In this document: positions 1 to 7,871 of the stretch, one piece after another | Layout of the letters: each line of letters begins with the position of its first letter | Position numbering within the stretch: position 1 is the first letter of the stretch | Assembly (NCBI RefSeq): GCF_002803515.1 | Contig: NZ_PHQX01000001.1 | Coordinates: forward strand, 2,852,001 to 2,916,000 | Reading direction: 5' to 3' | Length of the DNA stretch: 64,000 bases | Source: Stenotrophomonas lactitubi | Lineage (GTDB): Bacteria > Pseudomonadota > Gammaproteobacteria > Xanthomonadales > Xanthomonadaceae | Program-made: the position numbers and the translations under genes | Notes under the pieces: generated by a model | The model's database searches: none | Seen by the model: only the letters and a program-made list of their open reading frames with translations | What the model was told of the DNA's origin: nothing

Positions 1-1
1 C

Positions 2-973
2 GCCTCACCGCTGGAAGGTGAGCCCACCGAGCGGCTGGGCGAGATCAGCAACTGGCTGCTGGAATGGAAGTGGGATGGCATCCGCCTGCAGCTGCTGCGG
101 CGCCAGGGTGAGGTGGCATTGTGGTCACGCGGCGAAGAACGGCTGGACGGTCGCTTCCCTGAGATCGAACAGGCCGCCGCATTGCTGCCCGATGGCTGCG
201 TGCTGGATGGAGAGCTGCTGGCATGGGACGACGCTGACAATCTTCCGCGCGCATTCACCGCGCTGCAGACCCGCATCCAGCGCCGCAAACCCGGCGCCGC
301 CACCCTGCGCAACACACCGGTGCGCGTGCTCGCCTACGATCTGCTTGAACGCGACGGTGAAGACCTGCGTGCGCTGCCACTGCAGCAACGTCGCGCGCAG
401 TTGGCCGAGGTGGTCGGCCTGCTCGGCGATCCGCGCATCCAGCTGTCGCCCGAGGTGACCGCCGTCGATTGGCAGCATGCCGCGCAGCTGCGCGAAGCAT
501 CGCGCGAGCGCGGCGTGGAAGGGCTGATGCTGAAGCGCCGCGATTCGATCTACCAGTCCGGGCGTCGCCGCGGCGACTGGTGGAAGTGGAAGGTCGAGCC
601 GCTCACCATCGATGCCGTACTGCTGTATGCACAGGCGGGTCATGGCCGGCGCAGCACGCTCTACACCGACTACACCTTCGGGGTCTGGGACGGCGACACG
701 CTGGTTCCGGTGGCCAAGGCCTATTCCGGTCTGGACGACAAGGAAATCCTCGCCCTTGATCGTTGGATCCGCGCGCATACCCGCGAGCGCTTCGGCCCGG
801 TACGCAGCGTCAGTGCCGAGCAGGTGTTCGAACTCGGCTTCGAAGCGGTAAACCGCAGCGCGCGCCACAAGTCCGGCATTGCCGTGCGCTTTCCACGCAT
901 CCTGCGCTGGCGCCACGACAAACCGGCTGCCGAAGCCGACCACCTCGCCCAGTTGCAGGCGCTGGCGCGATGA
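2..973 (+). CDS. ATP-dependent DNA ligase, C-terminal part (5' end outside window)
   Basis: Seals DNA nicks using ATP through a lysyl-AMP intermediate. About 323 codons are visible; the N-terminal DNA-binding domain lies beyond the left edge. The adenylation motif KWDG is present, with the lysine codon at 68-70, followed by GELLAWD, EGLMLKR and WWKWKVEP, which match nucleotidyltransferase motifs of the ligase family, and then an OB-fold-like C-terminus. Its TGA overlaps the ATG of the helicase gene (ATGA), so the two are translationally coupled. With the helicase and phosphoesterase it forms the known bacterial ligase-associated repair cluster, which usually also has a metallo-beta-lactamase-fold nuclease upstream; that gene would be outside this window. 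It is not the Ku-partner LigD polymerase fusion as far as can be seen. Confidence 0.93.
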   Translation, partial: ASPLEGEPTERLGEISNWLLEWKWDGIRLQLLRRQGEVALWSRGEERLDGRFPEIEQAAALLPDGCVLDGELLAWDDADNLPRAFTALQTRIQRRKPGAATLRNTPVRVLAYDLLERDGEDLRALPLQQRRAQLAEVVGLLGDPRIQLSPEVTAVDWQHAAQLREASRERGVEGLMLKRRDSIYQSGRRRGDWWKWKVEPLTIDAVLLYAQAGHGRRSTLYTDYTFGVWDGDTLVPVAKAYSGLDDKEILALDRWIRAHTRERFGPVRSVSAEQVFELGFEAVNRSARHKSGIAVRFPRILRWRHDKPAAEADHLAQLQALAR

Positions 974-3429
974 AGCGCAGTGAAGCGCTGCAGCGCCTGA
1001 AAGACTGGTTCGGCAGCCGCGGCTGGCGCCCCCTGCCCTTCCAGCGCGCGATGTGGCGACACTACCTGGCTGGCGAATCGGGCCTGCTGCACACCCCCAC
1101 CGGCAGCGGCAAGACCCTTGCCATGTTCGGCGGCCCCTTGCTGCAGGCGATGCTCGACCCGCCCCCCACACCGCGTCGTGCCAGCGCGGTACGCCCGCTG
1201 CAGGTGCTGTGGGTGACGCCGCTGCGTGCGCTGGCCAGCGATACCGCACGCGCGCTGCAGGCACCGATCGATGGCCTTGGCCTGGGCTGGCGCGTGGGGC
1301 TGCGCAGCGGCGATGCCAGCAACCGCGACAGGCGCCTGGCCCGCGAAGGTCGTATCGATGTACTGGTGACCACACCGGAGTCGCTGGCGCTGTTGCTCAG
1401 CTATCCCGACACCCTTGAGCGCATGCGCCAGCTGCGCTGCGTGGTGGTGGACGAATGGCACGAACTGCTGGGCAACAAGCGCGGCGTGCTGCTGCAGTTG
1501 AACCTGGCGCTGTTGCGTGAGGCAGCCCCCACGATGCAGCTGTGGGGGCTGTCGGCAACATTGGGCAACCTGCCGCAGGCACGCGACGTACTGCTGCCAC
1601 ACCGGCCCCAGGCACCGATCGTGGAGGGCGCACGGCAGCGGCCGGTGACGATACGCAGCCTGCTGCCCGAACCCGGCGAACGCTTTCCGTGGGCCGGGCA
1701 TCTAGGCCTTTCCCAGCTTCCGCGCGTGCTGGATGCAGTGTTCCGCGCGCGCAGCAGCCTGCTCTTCACCAACACACGTGCGCAGGCGGAACTGTGGCAC
1801 CAGGCCCTCGCAGCGGTGTGGCCGGAAGATGCCGGTACGCTCGCCCTGCACCACGGCTCATTGGATCCCACGCTGCGCCAGCAGGTTGAAGACGGACTGC
1901 GTGCCGGCACGCTGCGGTGCGTGGTGGCCACGTCCAGCCTGGATCTGGGCGTGGACTTTCCGGAAGTGGACCAGGTGCTGCAGCTGGGCAGCCCAAAGGG
2001 TGTGGCCCGCCTGCGCCAGCGGGCCGGGCGTGCGCGCCATCGGCCCGGTGCCAGTGGCGAAATACTGTGCATTCCCAGCAACGCGCTGGAACTGGCCGAG
2101 TACGCGGCTGCCCGACGCGCGCTGCATGACGGGGTGATCGAAGCACGACGTCCTCCCACCTTGTCGCTGGATGTATTAGCCCAGCACGCGGTCAGCCGCG
2201 CACTGGCTGGCGGCTTCGACGCCGATGCACTGCTGCAACAGGTTCGTGGCACGCATGCCTTCGCCGCGCTGGAAGACGCGCAATGGAATGCCGTGCTCGA
2301 TTTCATCGTGCAGGGCGGACGTGCGCTGTCCCGGTATCCGGAGTTCCACAAGGTGGTGCGCGATGCCGATGGCATCTACCGCATGCCCGATCGCCGCCAG
2401 GCGCTGCGCCATCGGCTGTCGATCGGCACCATCAGCAGCGACGGCAGCGTGCGCGTGCAGTTCCTGCGTGGCGGCAGCCTGGGCGCGGTGGAAGAGCAGT
2501 TCGCCAGCCGCCTGCGCCGGGGCGACCGCTTCCAGTTTGCAGGACGCCTGCTGGAGCTGGTGCAGCTGCGCGACATGACCGCGTTCGTGCGTGTGGCACG
2601 TGGCGGTGGTGATGGCGTGGTGCCGCGCTGGCAGGGCGGGCAGTTGCCGTTGTCGATGCCACTGGGGCGCGAACTGGAGAGGGTGCTGTCAGGCGCCGAC
2701 CAGAGCGTGGAGTCGCGCTGGCTTGCGCCGCTGCTGGCGTTGCAGTCGCAGCTGTCTGCGCCGCCATCGCCCGGCCACCTGCTGGTGGAAGACGTGCGCC
2801 GACGCGAGGGCCAGTTCCTGTTCGTCTATCCCTTTGCGGGCCGCCATGTGCACGAAGCGTTGGCCGCGCTGCTTGCCCTGCGCTGCACCCGGCAGCAGCG
2901 CAACAGCATCGGCTATGCGGTGAACGACCATGGTCTGGTGCTCGCGCCGGCAACGCCGGTGGAACTGCAGGAACAGGACTGGCGGGCGATGCTGGACGCT
3001 GCAGGTCTGCTGCCGGACCTGCGCGAAGCGGTGAACCTGGGCGAGCTGGCGCGCCGTCAGTTCCGCGGCATCGCACGCGTGTCGGGCCTGCTGGTGCCCA
3101 GCCTGCCAGGTGGCATGCCACGCTCGCTGCGCCAGCTGCAGGCCTCCGCCGGTCTGCTGCATGACGTGCTGCGCGAGCACGACCCGGAGCATCTGCTGTT
3201 GGCACTGGCCGAGCATGAAGTGCTGCACGACAGCTTGGATCTGCCCGGGCTGCAGCAGGTGCTGGCCGGCATCGCCACACGTTCGTTGTCGCTGCAGCAG
3301 CCATCGTCGCTGACCCCGTTGGCGTTTCCTCTGTGGGCCGAGCGCCTGCGTGGGCAGTTCAGCAATGAAGACTGGCGCACGCGCGTGCAGCGTGCCGCGC
3401 AACAGCTGGAGCGCCGCCATGGCCGCTGA
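970..3429 (+). CDS. lhr: Ligase-associated DEXH-box helicase (Lhr-type)
   Basis: An 819-residue superfamily 2 ATP-dependent 3'-5' helicase of the Lhr core type, expected to unwind DNA or RNA:DNA hybrids in repair. Walker A is HTPTGSGKT at about residues 41-49, Walker B is VVVDEWHE, motif III is SAT, and motif VI is QRAGRARHRPG, followed by the winged-helix and Lhr-core C-terminal region. The start is the ATG that overlaps the ligase stop; a longer upstream reading frame exists but would run deep into the ligase gene. The end overlaps the phosphoesterase start by 11 bases, so the three genes are one operon. Length agrees with the Lhr-core family (about 800-850 aa), not with long Lhr proteins (about 1500 aa). 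Confidence 0.93.
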   Translation: MKRSEALQRLKDWFGSRGWRPLPFQRAMWRHYLAGESGLLHTPTGSGKTLAMFGGPLLQAMLDPPPTPRRASAVRPLQVLWVTPLRALASDTARALQAPIDGLGLGWRVGLRSGDASNRDRRLAREGRIDVLVTTPESLALLLSYPDTLERMRQLRCVVVDEWHELLGNKRGVLLQLNLALLREAAPTMQLWGLSATLGNLPQARDVLLPHRPQAPIVEGARQRPVTIRSLLPEPGERFPWAGHLGLSQLPRVLDAVFRARSSLLFTNTRAQAELWHQALAAVWPEDAGTLALHHGSLDPTLRQQVEDGLRAGTLRCVVATSSLDLGVDFPEVDQVLQLGSPKGVARLRQRAGRARHRPGASGEILCIPSNALELAEYAAARRALHDGVIEARRPPTLSLDVLAQHAVSRALAGGFDADALLQQVRGTHAFAALEDAQWNAVLDFIVQGGRALSRYPEFHKVVRDADGIYRMPDRRQALRHRLSIGTISSDGSVRVQFLRGGSLGAVEEQFASRLRRGDRFQFAGRLLELVQLRDMTAFVRVARGGGDGVVPRWQGGQLPLSMPLGRELERVLSGADQSVESRWLAPLLALQSQLSAPPSPGHLLVEDVRRREGQFLFVYPFAGRHVHEALAALLALRCTRQQRNSIGYAVNDHGLVLAPATPVELQEQDWRAMLDAAGLLPDLREAVNLGELARRQFRGIARVSGLLVPSLPGGMPRSLRQLQASAGLLHDVLREHDPEHLLLALAEHEVLHDSLDLPGLQQVLAGIATRSLSLQQPSSLTPLAFPLWAERLRGQFSNEDWRTRVQRAAQQLERRHGR

Positions 3430-4060
3430 TCTGCCACTGCAGCTGGGCGGTGAGTCGATGCTGCTGCTGGGCGGTCGGGCGCTGCTGTGGCCGGCGCGTC
3501 GCACGTTGTTGATCGCCGACCTGCACCTGGGCAAGGCGGACGTATTCCGGCGTGCGGGAATCGCCTTGCCGGCCGGCGGTACCGGCAATGACCTGCAGCG
3601 CCTGCAGGACATGGTGACCCTGCACCAGTGCCAGCACCTATGGATCCTCGGCGACGTCCTGCATGGCCCGGCGCATCGCGCGGCCTGGTACCAGCAATGG
3701 CTCGGTTGGCGCGAGCAGCACGCTGCGCTGGACATCCACGTGGTGCGTGGCAATCACGATCGCGATCTGCCGAAGGCGGCGCTGCAGGTACAGATGCATG
3801 ACGACGCGCGCTTGGGGCCGTTCCTGTTGCGGCACGAGCCGCTGGCCGATGCCTCCGCGCACGTGCTGGCCGGCCATGTGCACCCGCAGGTTGCGTTGCC
3901 GGCGCTGCGTCGACGCTTTCCCGCGTTCTGGCTGCGCCAGGGCATCACCATCCTGCCAGCGTTCTCGGCATTCACCGCCGGTGTCGTGCCTGTACTGGCA
4001 CCGGGCGAACAGCTGCTCGCCTGTGTGGAAGACAGCGTGGTGCCGCTGCCGGTTCGCTGA
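3419..4060 (+). CDS. pdeM: Ligase-associated metallophosphoesterase (PdeM-like)
   Basis: A 213-residue calcineurin-like metallophosphoesterase. The metal-binding signature is complete: IADLHLGK near the N-terminus, ILGDVLHG, VRGNHDRD and LAGHVHPQ. It starts with an ATG inside the end of the helicase gene (11-base overlap) and is the third gene of the repair operon. In this family the protein is a DNA-repair-associated phosphodiesterase whose cellular substrate is not settled; the link to repair here rests on the operon context. No signal peptide is seen, so it acts in the cytoplasm. Confidence 0.9.
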   Translation: MAADLPLQLGGESMLLLGGRALLWPARRTLLIADLHLGKADVFRRAGIALPAGGTGNDLQRLQDMVTLHQCQHLWILGDVLHGPAHRAAWYQQWLGWREQHAALDIHVVRGNHDRDLPKAALQVQMHDDARLGPFLLRHEPLADASAHVLAGHVHPQVALPALRRRFPAFWLRQGITILPAFSAFTAGVVPVLAPGEQLLACVEDSVVPLPVR

Positions 4061-4093
4061 CTCGTTGAGGCCTGCGTCGAGGCCTGCCCTGCA

Positions 4094-4363
4094 TTACGAC
4101 GGGCGCGCGACGATCCCGGGCATCAGGCTGAAATCCGACACTTCCTCGTCAGCGTGGCGCGGCAGTGCCTGTATCGCCACCAGCATCTCGTGGGCGCAGG
4201 CGCGGATATGGTCGTGGCTTTCCGGTGATGCGTGGCTGATCAAACTGCCGACATGGAACTCGAACACATCTTCCAGTACGTCGGGCTGGTCCTCGTGCAG
4301 CATCCGCAGCAGACCGCGCAGCTTGCAGATTTCCGATTCCAGCTTCTCGACCGCGAACAACAT
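4094..4363 (-). CDS. Small conserved-looking protein of unknown function
   Basis: I do not recognise the family. The 89-residue product starts MLFAVEKLESEICKLRGLL. I chose this ATG because a strong ribosome binding site (GAGGAGG) sits 5 bases before it; the frame is open further upstream but those starts lack such a site. The protein is acidic, mostly helical in appearance, with a leucine- and glutamate-rich N-terminal half and several histidines (HVGSLISHASPESHDHIR). There is no signal peptide or membrane segment. It is convergent with the repair operon (33-base gap) and is followed on the opposite side by a 177-base spacer. A small regulatory or stress role is possible but not supported by any motif. 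Confidence 0.6.
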   Translation of the reverse strand: MLFAVEKLESEICKLRGLLRMLHEDQPDVLEDVFEFHVGSLISHASPESHDHIRACAHEMLVAIQALPRHADEEVSDFSLMPGIVARPS

Positions 4364-4540
4364 GGCGTCCTCCTCGTGCATCGTGCGGCACATCCGGGCC
4401 GCAGCAGGCAGCGACGGCGATGCCACCCGGGCCACGCGATGATCGATCACGAAAAGGAAAACGGGCGACGCGGCTGCCGCGTGCTCATCTCTTGTCGCAT
4501 ATACGGGGTGAGGTAATCGTTAATCGACGTGACGAAAGAT

Positions 4541-5809
4541 TCACGCGGTGGCCGGAATTGCCACGCTCTGTGCGGCCGAGGGCGCGGCGGCCAGCGCGTC
4601 GATGAATGCTGGATCGAGCGGCAACGCGCCCAGCCACCCGTGCTGGGTACCGCTGAGCACGCGCAGCATGTGCCCGCGCCCGCCAGGCAGTCGTCCCATC
4701 GGCCCCAGCAACACGTCACGGGCTTTCGCCCACGCATCACGATCGGACTGGAACAACGGCGTCAGCCAGCGGCTCCAGCGCTGATACACCGCCACGTGCG
4801 CACGCCGTTGCGCCTGATAGGCCTGTAATGCCGGTTCACCGCCACCATGGGTGCGCAACGCGTCGCGCAGTGCCAACGCATCCAGCAGCGCCATGTTCAC
4901 GCCCTGCCCCAGCTGCGGGCTCATCGCATGTGCTGCATCACCGACCAGTACCAGCCGGCCCTGATGCCAACGCTTCATCACGGCATCGCGGTACACCGCC
5001 CGCGCCAGTTGCCCAGCGTCCTGCAGATGGGTAAAGCGCGCGCCCGCCTGTGGCCACAGCGCATGCAGTTCTTCCAGCCAGGGCGCCATGCCGTCGCCCT
5101 GCCAGCGCTCGAAATCCGCGCGCGGCAGGCTCCAGAAGAAGCTCAGGCGAGGCGTATCGTCACCCGGCCGGGTACCCACCGGCAGCAGGCCGATCATCTT
5201 GCGCGCGGCGACGTAGCGCTGCCGCAGCTGCTGCATGTGCGGCCAGTCTTCGGCCGGCAACAGGCACCACAGCGCGCCCCACGGGTACACCCGGTCCAGC
5301 GCCGCGCCGCCGTCGATACCGTTGCGCAGCGTGGATGCAGCGCCGTCGGCGGCAACCACCAGATCGAACGGTCCATGCGTGCGGCCGTCGCTGTCGCGCA
5401 AGCACCCCTGCTGGTGGTCGACCTCGACGATGGTCGTACCGACGTGCAGTTCGCCGGCGCCTTCCCGCGCCTGGTCCAGCACCGAGAACAACGCGCCCCG
5501 CTGCATGCCCAGGCCATGCAGGCGCGCATCCAGGCCGTCATAGCCCATGTCCATCACCGCGCGCTCGCACGGGGTATCGCCATACAGCCGGCGCACCGGC
5601 ATGGCGTAGCCACGCACCGCATCGAGCAGGCCCATCTGCCACAGCACCTGCAGTCCGCTGGGTTGCAGCAGGAACCCCGCGCCCACCGGCCCTGGCGTCG
5701 GCACGCGTTCGAAGATCTCCACCTCGTGGCCATCACGGATGAGCAGGATGGCCAATGCCTGGCCAGCGGTGCCGTATCCAATTACGGCGATGCGCAGTCG
5801 TTCCGTCAT
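4541..5809 (-). CDS. FAD-dependent monooxygenase (PHBH/UbiH-like)
   Basis: A 422-residue flavoprotein hydroxylase. The N-terminal dinucleotide-binding fold is visible as IAVIGYGTAGQALAILL and a following acidic residue (EIFE), and the second FAD motif is GDAAHAMSPQLGQGVNMAL, typical of NAD(P)H-dependent aromatic or quinone hydroxylases. The start is the ATG before TERLRIAVIG; the frame remains open for about 100 codons upstream, but that part runs through the hairpin repeats of the intergenic region and is not protein-like. The substrate cannot be told from sequence. It stands alone, so no pathway is suggested by context. The C-terminus is alanine-rich and variable. Confidence 0.85.
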   Translation of the reverse strand: MTERLRIAVIGYGTAGQALAILLIRDGHEVEIFERVPTPGPVGAGFLLQPSGLQVLWQMGLLDAVRGYAMPVRRLYGDTPCERAVMDMGYDGLDARLHGLGMQRGALFSVLDQAREGAGELHVGTTIVEVDHQQGCLRDSDGRTHGPFDLVVAADGAASTLRNGIDGGAALDRVYPWGALWCLLPAEDWPHMQQLRQRYVAARKMIGLLPVGTRPGDDTPRLSFFWSLPRADFERWQGDGMAPWLEELHALWPQAGARFTHLQDAGQLARAVYRDAVMKRWHQGRLVLVGDAAHAMSPQLGQGVNMALLDALALRDALRTHGGGEPALQAYQAQRRAHVAVYQRWSRWLTPLFQSDRDAWAKARDVLLGPMGRLPGGRGHMLRVLSGTQHGWLGALPLDPAFIDALAAAPSAAQSVAIPATA

Positions 5810-5884
5810 GCCCGCATTGTGCCATCGGCGCAGGGGCGGTACATCGACCGCCTCCTCTTCCGAGCAGATTTGCATCGGGCTCCA

Positions 5885-5974
5885 CCACCACTGCCGGCTC
5901 TCCTGCGAATGTCCCCCGGCAGCCTCTGCGCGGCTGCCTCCTCCTTTACTTCGCAGGAGAGCCTGCAGTGGTGG
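5885..5974. repeat. Long-armed stem-loop, 40-nt loop family, copy 1
   Basis: Left arm 5885-5909 pairs with 5950-5974 (25 positions, one mismatch). The loop is 5910-5949, beginning TGTCCCCCGGC and ending GCCTCCTCCTTTAC, with its own inner hairpin GGCAGCC...GGCTGCC. The arms close onto the loop with GCGAA/TTCGC. The second copy lies 47 bases away in opposite orientation and shares the loop and closing bases but not the rest of the arms. Confidence 0.85.
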
Positions 5975-6021
5975 CGGCGCTCGGCTTTCATGGCCTCTGC
6001 TGGCGCGCGCGATTCCGCAAC

Positions 6022-6113
6022 GGGAGCGCCTGTCCTTGCGTGCGAAGTAAAGGAGGAGGCGATGGCCGCAGGCCGGCGCCGGGGGACATTCGCACGCAAG
6101 GACAGGCGCTCCC
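6022..6113. repeat. Long-armed stem-loop, 40-nt loop family, copy 2 (inverted)
   Basis: Left arm 6022-6046 pairs perfectly over 25 bp with 6089-6113. The loop 6047-6088 (42 nt), read on the minus strand, begins TGTCCCCCGGC and ends GCCTCCTCCTTTAC as in copy 1, while the inner hairpin has a different but again self-complementary sequence (GGCC tgc GGCC within GGCG...CGCC). Outside the GCGAA closing bases the arms have no resemblance to those of copy 1. Together with copy 1 this fills most of the gap 5810-6145 between the monooxygenase gene and the csp terminator. Confidence 0.85.
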
Positions 6114-6145
6114 ACAGCAAGGGCATCTTCACGTTCACGGCCCGC

Positions 6146-6174
6146 AAAAAAAAACCCCGCCGAAGCGGGGTTTT
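6146..6174 (-). terminator. Rho-independent terminator of csp
   Basis: On the minus strand, AAAACCCCGC-TTCG-GCGGGGTTTT is followed by a run of nine T. It lies 20 bases after the csp stop codon. Confidence 0.9.
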
Positions 6175-6193
6175 CAACGCACTATCGAGTGGA

Positions 6194-6400
6194 TCACTCG
6201 GCCGGAACGATGTTCGAGGCCTGGGCGCCCTTCGGGCCCTGGGTCACGTCGTAGGTGACCTTCTGGCCTTCCTGCAGACTGCGGAAGCCCTTGGAGTTGA
6301 TCGCGGAGAAGTGCGCGAAGACGTCGGCGCTGCCGTCCTCCGGCGAGATGAAGCCAAATCCCTTGGCGTCGTTGAACCACTTGACGGTACCGTTCGGCAT
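6194..6400 (-). CDS. csp: Cold-shock-type nucleic acid binding protein
   Basis: A 68-residue single cold-shock domain protein that binds single-stranded RNA and DNA and acts as an RNA chaperone. Both RNA-binding motifs are present: KGFGFI (RNP1) and DVFAHF (RNP2), preceded by the usual NGTVKWFND. The start ATG (MPNGTVKWF) fits the family length exactly; the frame extends upstream only through mtnP. It is transcribed alone: a promoter-like site lies 60-90 bases upstream and a strong terminator follows. Whether it is cold-inducible or constitutive cannot be judged; the 5' leader is short, about 50 bases, unlike the long leader of E. coli cspA. Confidence 0.95.
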   Translation of the reverse strand: MPNGTVKWFNDAKGFGFISPEDGSADVFAHFSAINSKGFRSLQEGQKVTYDVTQGPKGAQASNIVPAE

Positions 6401-6459
6401 GGTGATGCGTGACCTTATGCAATGAATGGGTGGTGTACGCTGAACCCGCGCACAAGCTG

Positions 6460-6488
6460 AGTATGCAAAGCTTGTTACGCGAAGACAA
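6460..6488 (-). promoter_or_regulatory. Probable promoter of csp
   Basis: On the minus strand TTGTCT (6488-6483), a 17-base spacer and CATACT (6465-6460) resemble a sigma-70 promoter (4 of 6 matches in each box). It would start transcription about 52 bases before the csp ATG. It abuts the mtnP stop codon. Confidence 0.4.
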
Positions 6489-7235
6489 TCACCCCCGCGC
6501 CAATTCGCCGACCAGTTCCGGAAGTCCGTTGCTGGCGGCCTGCACATTGGCCAGTACTTCGGCCATGGTGATTTCCTCGCCGTCACCGCACCCGGCGGCC
6601 CAGTTGGCAACGATCGCCAGGCAGGCGTAATCCAGCCCCAGCTCGCGTGCCAGCGCCGCTTCGGGCATGCCGGTCATGCCCACCAGGTCGCAACCATCGC
6701 GGCGCATACGCGCGATTTCAGCGATGGTTTCCAGTCGCGGGCCCTGCGTTGCGCCGTAGCAACCGCCATCGTGGACCTTCACGCCGGTCACCTTCGCCGC
6801 CGCCAGGATCTTGCTGCGCAGCATCGGCGTGTACGGATGGCCGAAGTCGACGTGCACCACGTCGGTGCCTTCTTCTTCGCAGATCGTGCTGATCCGACCC
6901 CAGGTGTAATCGATTACCTGATCCGGACAGGCCAGCACGCGCGGACCGAAATCGTCACCGATGCCGCCCACGGTATTCAGTGCCAACACCCGTTGCGCGC
7001 CGATCTGCTGCAGCGCGGCCAGGTTGGCGCGGTAGTTGATCTTGTGCGGCGGCAGCGAATGACCTTCACCGTGGCGCGCCAGGAAAGCCACGCGATGACC
7101 AAGCAATGTCCCGACCCGCACCGGGCCGGACGGCTGTCCGAAACGGGTCGAGACTTCGTGGGTCTGCACGTCGTCAAGCTTGGCCAGGTTGTAGACACCG
7201 GTGCCGCCAATCACGGCCAGGGCGATCTGTTGCAT
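6489..7235 (-). CDS. mtnP: S-methyl-5'-thioadenosine/thioinosine phosphorylase
   Basis: A 248-residue purine nucleoside phosphorylase of the MtnP family, which cleaves methylthio-nucleosides with phosphate in purine and methionine salvage. The phosphate-binding start IGGTGVYNL, the ARHGEGH segment and the [13 protein letters not shown] region that contacts the base and sugar are visible. In Pseudomonas and relatives the homologue prefers methylthioinosine; sequence alone does not settle which substrate is used here. The ATG at 7235 has GGAG 8 bases upstream; a GTG 9 bases further upstream overlaps that site and is unlikely. It follows hpt by 81 bases in the same direction, consistent with a purine-salvage operon. 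Confidence 0.88.
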   Translation of the reverse strand: MQQIALAVIGGTGVYNLAKLDDVQTHEVSTRFGQPSGPVRVGTLLGHRVAFLARHGEGHSLPPHKINYRANLAALQQIGAQRVLALNTVGGIGDDFGPRVLACPDQVIDYTWGRISTICEEEGTDVVHVDFGHPYTPMLRSKILAAAKVTGVKVHDGGCYGATQGPRLETIAEIARMRRDGCDLVGMTGMPEAALARELGLDYACLAIVANWAAGCGDGEEITMAEVLANVQAASNGLPELVGELARG

Positions 7236-7316
7236 GAAAAGCACTCCAGAGAAAAAAGAACGCCGGCACCCGAGGATGCCGGCGGCAGGAAACGCAGGCC
7301 GCAGGCGGCCGCGTTG

Positions 7317-7871
7317 TTATTCCTTCATCGCGTAGATGGCCGGCACGCAGCGCAGGGTTTCGTTGACGTCCATGCCGAAACCGAACACGTAGCGATCCGG
7401 CAGTTCGATGCCGGCGTAGTCGGCGGTGACGTCCGGCAGCGCGCGATCGTGCTTCTTCACGGTCATCGCGGCAATGCGCACGTCGGTCGCGCCCTGCTCC
7501 AGGCACCAGGTGCGCACGCCCTGCAGGGTGTAACCCTCGTCGAGGATGTCATCGACCAGCAGCACGCGGCGACCGAACAGCGCGGTGGCCGGCTTGTGCT
7601 TCCACACCAGGTCGCCACCGGTGGTCTCGCCGCGGTAACGGGTGGCGTGCAGGTAATCGAACTGCACGTCCTGGCCACGCGCGCCCAGTTCCAGTGCCAG
7701 CTGGCCTGCGAACGGCAGCGCACCATGCATGATCGACAGGAACAGCGGCACCTCGCCCTGGTAATCGCGCGCGATGGCGTCGGCGATGCCGGCAATGGCC
7801 TTGTCGATGGTGGGACGGTCGACCAGCAGGTCAGCTTGGGCCAGGGCCTGGGAAATGGTGAGGTTCGGCAT
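7317..7871 (-). CDS. hpt: Hypoxanthine-guanine phosphoribosyltransferase
   Basis: A 184-residue type I phosphoribosyltransferase converting hypoxanthine or guanine plus PRPP into IMP or GMP in the cytoplasm. The PRPP-binding motif is VLLVDDILDEGYTL, and the flexible-loop and base-binding segments (HATRYRGET, DYAGIELPDRYVFGFGMD) are in the usual order. Its ATG overlaps the nagZ stop by one base (TGATG on the minus strand), a clear sign of translational coupling. With mtnP downstream it makes a purine salvage unit; the linkage to nagZ is positional only. Confidence 0.95.
   Translation of the reverse strand: MPNLTISQALAQADLLVDRPTIDKAIAGIADAIARDYQGEVPLFLSIMHGALPFAGQLALELGARGQDVQFDYLHATRYRGETTGGDLVWKHKPATALFGRRVLLVDDILDEGYTLQGVRTWCLEQGATDVRIAAMTVKKHDRALPDVTADYAGIELPDRYVFGFGMDVNETLRCVPAIYAMKE

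Noticed and set aside
5810..6145. N-terminal extension of the FAD monooxygenase
   Set aside because: The frame is open for about 100 codons upstream, but it runs through the two stem-loops and has no protein-like sequence; the Rossmann motif begins right after the chosen ATG.
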